From Enchytraeus crypticus (taxonomy: Eukaryota > Annelida > Clitellata > Enchytraeida > Enchytraeidae), in NCBI GenBank assembly GCA_905160935.1, contig CAJHZI010000743.1, positions 1,131,001-1,195,000 of the forward strand: 64,000 nucleotides of DNA, written 5' to 3'. The notes under the pieces were generated by a model, which saw only the letters and a list, made by a program, of their open reading frames with translations, made no database searches and was not told the origin of the DNA. Shown piece after piece: positions 57,401 to 64,000 of this stretch. Position 1 is the stretch's first letter. The number at the start of each line of letters is the position of its first letter. The translations under genes were made by a program, and so were the position numbers.

Positions 57401-57523
57401 CAGAGCTAGTGTTAACGTCAGTTTCCTCACTCGAAAGCGATATCAGTGATGGGTGAGCCCAGGATTTGAACTCGGCAAATACTGATCCGTGATCGAATAT
57501 CTTACCGACATCGCCACTAGCCG
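57401..57523 (-). mobile_element. SINE-1 copy abutting the GATA array
   Basis: Core and B box conserved. The 5' head ends gccactagccg and GATA begins at once. Confidence 0.92.
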
Positions 57524-58265
<742 letters not shown>

Positions 58266-58270
58266 AGTTG

Positions 58271-59813
58271 GAAGGATACAGAATGAACTCTTCTAGTGAA
58301 TGTAAAACATTATTAGCGAACACGTGTTATTATCTTCGGTCAACTTTTCTTGTAAAAAGCCTTGCATATACACAGTTGTAATGTCCGGATCGAATGCCTT
58401 TGAACTGTTTATGACCGCCAGGCTTATATCTACTGCTGCGAATTCTTTGACGTTCGGCGTTCCGAACAATGTCCAATTCTACTAAACATTGTATGTTAAC
58501 TTGCATTACTTTTCAGAAATTTGAACCTCTCAGTACAGCGGATAAATTGCATACAATATATATTTATACCTAATTCTCTTTATTGCATAAATATAACGGG
58601 AGTTATCTTTGAATTGGTTTTCAGGACTTTGGAATTTACACCGATTTGGACCGTCTTCTTTGCTCACCGGCTTGGATTTATCTTAATACTGCTTGATGTT
58701 GTTATGGATGATTGTAGCACTTTAAATGTTGTTAAGTTATGTTACAAGAAAATGATCTTTAAAGCTACATTTCCAGTTTCAATTTCTATTGAAAGAGGAA
58801 ATTTAGCTTTCTTAAATTTACATTTTCTATCAATTTCTCTACAAAAATGCTAATATTATACTTTGCCAATTTCTCTTGTATACAATATTATCTTTATAGT
58901 TTTATAACTCATTAAATTTGAATACATATTATACTTAAGGTTATCTTTTCATTGTATGATTTTCGTGTTTACATTCTTCGACGTAAGTCTATTTTGAAAC
59001 AATGAAATGGGTCGTTAAGGTAATTAGTAGGCCTAATTACGATAATTACAGGAAAATGATAACAAGTTACTATTTGTATGCAGAAAACAGCATTTAATGA
59101 AATACAAACTCTGTAACATTATGGACTGCTGCTGTGTTATGAGTGACGGAGGAAATGATAAGAAGAATATTTTCTCTTAAATCTAAAATCTTATCCGTGC
59201 GATCTTCATCCGATCATTAAATCATTTAACCCAGAAGATAAAGAGATATAGACAGAAAAACGTTAAAATTGGAATGAAAGATAGGCAGAGAGTTAGATAT
59301 TACGGACAAAACAGATGGTGAAATGGAATATGGATCGAAATAAAGAAAGAGAAAGAGTTTTAGTAGAAAAAATGCAAAGATGTCTAGATGTCATTGATAA
59401 TCATTGATAAATATAAAAAGGGTAGACGAATAAAATGAATTACTTTAATATACACGTAATCATTATTCAATAGTCTAGATCGACCTGGAAAGGTAGTTGT
59501 AGTAGTATATAAAATCTGTCTGCAAAATATATAGAAATATATGTATACTTCTCTTCATCTGGGTTCTGGTTAATTATACTTTTCACTTTTCACAGTTTAT
59601 TCAACGTAATCGAGCATATGACTATTAGCGATCTCTTTACTATGAAGTAAAAAGTGCTGAGTACTGAGAGATTTAGAGGGTGACACACCTCTCTCACAGA
59701 CAAAAAATCTCGCAGTGACAAAATCGAAGGAAACTATCCGACAAATTTAATTTTTACTACTGACTTGTTATATTAAATTTTCTTACTTCATTGTTACCTT
59801 TCCATATTATTTG
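58271..59813. other. unassigned; one unrecognised 110-codon frame
   Basis: The frame at 58521-58853 (plus) is Ile/Leu/Phe-rich, as expected from AT-rich DNA, and matches no family I know. No splice or start context supports it. Confidence 0.3.
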
Positions 59814-59941
59814 TAAAAGCTAATTTAACGTCAGCTTTCTCACTCGAAAGCGATGTCAGTGACGGGAGAGCCCAGGATTTGAACCCCGCACACACTGATC
59901 CGTTGTCGAATATCTTACCGACATCGCCACTGCCTCCAGCC
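59814..59941 (-). mobile_element. SINE-1 copy
   Basis: Short tail taaaagctaatttaacgtca, core, aggatttgaaccccgcacac, head to gcctccagcc. Confidence 0.94.
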
Positions 59942-60600
59942 ATGTTTAGTTATTGTTACAATTCCTCAATTCGTTCCTCATATAATTCATCAAGAAATGT
60001 CCACGCTGTGTGAGTGGAAACACGTACGCGAAGTCTTATCCGTGAGAATCTGTAATCACTATGACAGGATTAATGGCTGGTATTATTTCCAGCTTTATCA
60101 TTGAGACGCAGAACTGATGCTGGCCAAGTTCTGACAGCTGACTTAATCTCTTCAAATTCCTGCCAGTAAAAGCGTTGCCGCAAGAGAAAAGTATAAATAT
60201 TATGGATAGCTTGTTAAATGGGTCAAGCAGATGGAGTATTGAAGTAGTTTGTCAAAGAAAAGGCCGCCAACTAACCCTTACGTATGTTCAGTCAAAAGCT
60301 TTAAATCGTATAGAAAGAATAAGCATTTTTATTGTCGGAACATATAGTGTCTATTCCTTCAGCATAGCCTTTGAGCTTGATCATCAGCTGATAATGCCTT
60401 CAGATAGAATAGGCACCATTTAATCTATTTCAAGTCTGGTCCTATAATTAAAATTATATCTGTCCATGTTTCTACGTCATGAAGATGGTGAATAAAGATT
60501 ATAAAGAAGTCGTTAGTAATTCACTCAGTTGTCACGCGTCGTGGTTTTGCAGATTTGCATCTGTTTCACTCTTCATATTACTGTAGTCAGATATTAGACA
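59942..60600. other. unassigned
   Basis: The 82-codon plus frame at 60175 is unrecognised and unsupported. Confidence 0.3.
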
Positions 60601-60735
60601 AAAAAGCTAAAGCTAAGGTTAACGTAAGTTTCCGCACTCAAAGGCAATGTAAGTGACGGGCGACTCCAGGATTTGAATCCCGCACATACTGATCCGCGGT
60701 CGAGTATCTTACCGAAGTCGCCGCTGGCTCCAGCC
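60601..60735 (-). mobile_element. SINE-1 copy
   Basis: aaaaaagctaaagctaaggt tail. The core has several substitutions (cactcaaaggcaatgtaagt). B box reads aggatttgaatcc. Confidence 0.92.
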
Positions 60736-60984
60736 ATATACTACATAGTAATGAATTAATATACTAAAGAATTATCAAGCGATATGCCAGCAAGAAATCA
60801 ATCATTGACACGCGAGTAAACAAATAATTCTTAAACGAAATCATTAATTAAAGATATTTCTTGATATGTAGAATATTATGTAGCTACTTCGTCGCTTTGA
60901 TAACTCATTATATAATTGCCTACGACTAAAGAATTTATGGACTGAATTTGCAGCTAAGCTTTTATCTAAAATTATGCAACGAAG

Positions 60985-61070
60985 TTATAACGTTTTACTT
61001 CACATCGGTGTAGTCAACTGTAGCAGTTTATAACATTTTACTTCACATCGGTGTAGTCAACTGTAGCAGT
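60985..61070. repeat. 43-bp tandem duplication
   Basis: ttataacgttttacttcaca...gtagcag occurs twice with one change (cgtttt versus catttt). Confidence 0.92.
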
Positions 61071-61619
61071 TTCAAAGTGCACCAGAAGACTGACGGGTGC
61101 TCATAATTGTTGAGATTTGGTTTGTGTTGCTGGATGTTCAATTAGTTACGAAGTCTTGATTTGGATTTGGTTTTACATCTTAAGTCCCTCTCCCCGCAAA
61201 AAATTTAAAAATAGTTTTTAAAGTCTGCAGAAATATTCAGCTGAAATACACAATGCACTTAAAAGTCAGAATTCCCACTTGAATGCATCTCTACCTTCTT
61301 TCAGTCACTTTTAATTCCTGGCCACATTGAGTCAATGCATCATATTTATCGTAGCGCAGTTGATGCTATTTTATATAGAGGACTGATCAATCACTCCATA
61401 GCATCTACTAACAGTGAGGATTGTGCGAATAACTATGATTGATCAGTCATGATGTCGTTATGATAATGTCATTAAGATGTCATTATCAGTCGATCAGTTG
61501 AATTCCATCGACAAAAACAGACAGGTCTGCATCTAAATAATAATTAAATAATATATGTTTGATTGTTAAACTATTTAAATGATAATATGACTTCAATTTG
61601 TTAAATTTTTATCTCGGCT
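61071..61619. other. unassigned
   Basis: Nothing recognised. Confidence 0.35.
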
Positions 61620-61738
61620 ATGAGCTATGTGATCTCTGCTATGTGTTATGTAATCTCTGCTATGTGCTATGTGATCTCTGCTATGTGTTATGTGATCTCT
61701 GTTATATGCTATATGATCTCTGCTATGTGCTGTAAAGC
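61620..61738. repeat. 21-bp minisatellite, five to six units
   Basis: gatctctgctatgtgttatgt alternates with the gctatgt variant, giving a 42-bp dimer pattern over part of the array. Confidence 0.92.
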
Positions 61739-62589
61739 CTCTGCTGCAGCAGCTGGTATTTTATTGGTTCACATTCGTTAGAGGTCGCTTAGACGCCCAC
61801 TGACAATAAATTCAACTGATAGTCGAATCTTTCCGCTTCAACTTTTAACTTTCAACAAATCCGCTAAAGTATAGATCTTTAACCGCCTCCGTGAAACCTT
61901 CCACAGGTTTTTCTTTATCTCGTGAGTTAAGTGGTAGGAATTTGAAAAACTATTTCGGATGCAAATCGGTTTCTTACTTAACAGACTTTGAATCCGTACT
62001 ATATTAAAAACAAGGTCAGTTAAATCACTGAATAAATAAAATCTGATATACTTATAGAGCTCCAAAAGTCCGTTTTATTATATTAATAATAATATCAGGA
62101 AGTCCATTAATAGAAACAAATAATGGAAAATGTTTCATACAAAAAGTACCAGGAAAGCCAGTGCTATTTCTAGCAGATTCCTGATAAAATCACATCAAAA
62201 TTTGCGCTTGAAAAGGCTCATCTAAATCTAATCTATACTTCGAGAAGCCTCTCAGAATTAGAAGTCAATCTGAAATTGTCAAGCTAATTATTTTTTCTTT
62301 TATTTCAAATCAAGTGTTGTAGTCATATTTGACACGTATCGATTAAATTAGTTGACATTGCTAATTACATAGCTACGTAATAATTACACTAAGAGTAAAT
62401 TATACTATATCTACTTTGGGTTTTGTTTACTGAGAAACACTTCGACAAAACACTTGCGAAGTTCGAAGAGAATTTCAGTAATCGAGTCAGGTGGAAAAGG
62501 CTTAATCTTAGTTTAAAGTGAAGTAGCAATTTTTGCCTCAAATAGCATCATGAAAATTTAAATCATACAGTTAAGCTCACTTTAGAGGC
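61739..62589. other. unassigned
   Basis: The 75-codon minus frame at 61838-62065 has no recognised product. Confidence 0.3.
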
Positions 62590-62719
62590 TAAAATCAAGT
62601 TTAACGTCAGTTTCCTATCTCCAACGCGTGTCAGTTCCGGGAAGAGTATACCAGATTTGAACTCTGCACCTTGGCCTATACCGCTCCAGTCGTACAACTT
62701 ACTGACATGCTACAGCCTC
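62590..62719 (-). mobile_element. divergent SINE-1 relative
   Basis: aagtttaacgtcagtttcct, cagatttgaactctgcacct and cttactgacatgctacagcc. The core is altered (ccaacgcgtgtcagttccgg). Confidence 0.65.
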
Positions 62720-62770
62720 AGTATTAGACCTTCTACAGCAAATATCAACACAAATAATTTATTTTAATGG

Positions 62771-62900
62771 CAAAGCTAGTAAAGCTAATGTTAACGTCAG
62801 TGTCCTCACTCGAAAGCGATGTCAGTGACGGACGAGCCAGGATTTGAACCCCGCACATACTGTCGAATAACTTACCGATGTCGCCACTCTGGCTACAGCC
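62771..62900 (-). mobile_element. SINE-1 copy with head deletion
   Basis: caaagctagtaaagctaatg tail, core intact. In the head, cacatactg joins tcgaataac directly, so about 10 bases (atccgcgg region) are missing. Confidence 0.9.
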
Positions 62901-64000
62901 AAGTAGCAATGGCAGTCGTATTCAAGTCAGCTGACAACTACTCTGATAATTTCCATAAATCTAACTACGTCAGAAGAGAAATTAAGTAAAATCTAGCGCA
63001 TTATTCGCTTCTTGAGATTGATCAGGGTGCAATCGTTAGCTGAATAGTTCACTGAAATAGATCTGCCTTGAAATTGCTGCAATTATAAGTTCAGCTAGAT
63101 ATAATAATAAAGCCTTTAGAAGCATATTTCAATGTCAAAATAGAACTTTGAAAACTTATTCATGGTACTGCATTTGTATATCCAAAAACTCTCTTTTTAA
63201 CAGCATGAATACTAAAAAAATTATCTACAAATAACTACATTAATGCAATGCCGCAAGGATTATACTATTAATATTATGCCACTATATTAGCTTTGAAAAC
63301 TCACTTTTTAAGCTATGGGATCGCTGATTGTATTGGTTGTCTGACATAATAAGTAACTTGTTTTTTGCTCAATGTTGTCATGGACGACTGTATCAATCAA
63401 ACCGTAGACTCGAATTATAGCCGGACTTTAAGAACTAAAGAAACTGCCGCTAGCTGCTTTAATTGTGAAATAATTCCTGAAATTATTCGCATTTCTGGCT
63501 CAATAATAGGTTTTATTGCTACGCAGTAGAATGCACAAACAAATAAAGCTCAGTGGTGAGGCTTGTTTCGGTTTAAACGTCAGAAACGACTGGTATTTAA
63601 CATGCGCTCCGGCGATTTGATTGCGTGATAGAGGCTTCGTAATATACCATCAGCGATATTTCCGCTCTATAATCCTTCAGTTGAGATAGGAATAATTCTC
63701 AACTGATAAACTGTTGACGTCATCGTGTCGTGTTCTTAAATCATTTTAATGGATTCTGAAATTGAGGCTAGAAAATATCTGATAGCGTAGTAGTTATGTA
63801 CAAGATTCTGTTGATTGCTTTTAATGTGTTGAAAAGAAATTGCGTGAATACTCTTTCATTAGTTGAATTTAAAGTGATTGGTTCCCGAAAGCTCAAGTGA
63901 AACTGTTTGTTTTGTTGAGTTAAAGCATTTGTTGTAGGCCTACATTGAATTTATTTCACGAAAATGGTTTTGTTTTGATGACAATCAATTTTCTATTATT
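62901..64000. other. unassigned AT-rich sequence
   Basis: No gene, tandem repeat or family member recognised in the last 1.1 kb. Confidence 0.4.

Noticed and set aside
58521-58853. 110-codon plus frame as a membrane protein gene
   Set aside because: Hydrophobic residues are expected from AT-rich codons. No homology, splice signal or regulatory context.

Overview
This is a gene-poor, A+T-rich (about two-thirds by eye) stretch of an animal nuclear genome. The split gene, tRNA-derived SINEs, several non-LTR retrotransposon families, a Tc1/mariner-type element, and abundant microsatellites and minisatellites all point to a metazoan. The repeat style, and a receptor guanylate cyclase with only a generic natriuretic-receptor-like ligand domain, suggest an invertebrate, perhaps a marine one such as a mollusc. 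The sequence alone does not fix the phylum. No bacterial-type operon, CRISPR array, rRNA gene or intact tRNA gene was found. Only one protein-coding exon of a host gene is well supported: the first coding exon (720-1145, minus strand) of a receptor-type guanylate cyclase. It carries a signal peptide and the start of the ligand-binding domain and ends at a good splice donor, so the rest of the gene lies beyond the left edge. Everything to the right of about 1.2 kb is therefore upstream of that gene. A second short open stretch (8076-8264, minus) and two GC-rich islands (22930-23260 and 29457-29680) are weaker candidates for exons or regulatory DNA. The rest is built from layered repeats. SINE-1 is a tRNA-derived SINE of about 135 bp with clear pol III A and B boxes, present in 15 recognisable copies, 13 of them on the minus strand. 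SINE-2 lacks the tRNA head but shares a central core with SINE-1, and has two subfamilies with (TTA)n-type or (TTGA)n-type tails. LINE-A is an RT-encoding non-LTR element whose coding sequence runs into a (GA)n tail. LINE-D ends in (GAT)n, and LINE-F has a PD-(D/E)xK-like C-terminal domain and ends in (TAA)n. Family C is a short element of about 280 bp whose 3' end resembles that of LINE-A. Family E is a dispersed noncoding repeat of about 240 bp. There is also one deleted Tc1/mariner element (44700-45644), one MITE-like element with telomere-like motifs (4902-5227), and a CR1/L2-like remnant. Between these sit minisatellites with 18, 19, 20, 21, 38 and 49 bp units, and a (GATA)n array of nearly 600 bp. 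Layout: 0-1.2 kb guanylate cyclase exon; 1.2-9.5 kb LINE-A and MITE remnants; 10-20 kb minisatellites, family C and SINEs; 20-27 kb a possible regulatory island and the best LINE-A RT fragment; 27-38 kb sparse; 38-41 kb long simple and minisatellite arrays; 43-48.5 kb mariner, then LINE-D, then three serial LINE-F copies, then a minisatellite; 50-63 kb a dense minus-strand SINE-1 cluster with the GATA array. Most open reading frames in the window lie inside tandem repeats or simple sequence and are not genes. The most interesting structures are the serial LINE-F insertions into a (TAA)n tract, the core shared by two SINE families, the family-specific microsatellite tails of the retroelements, and the strand bias of the SINEs.
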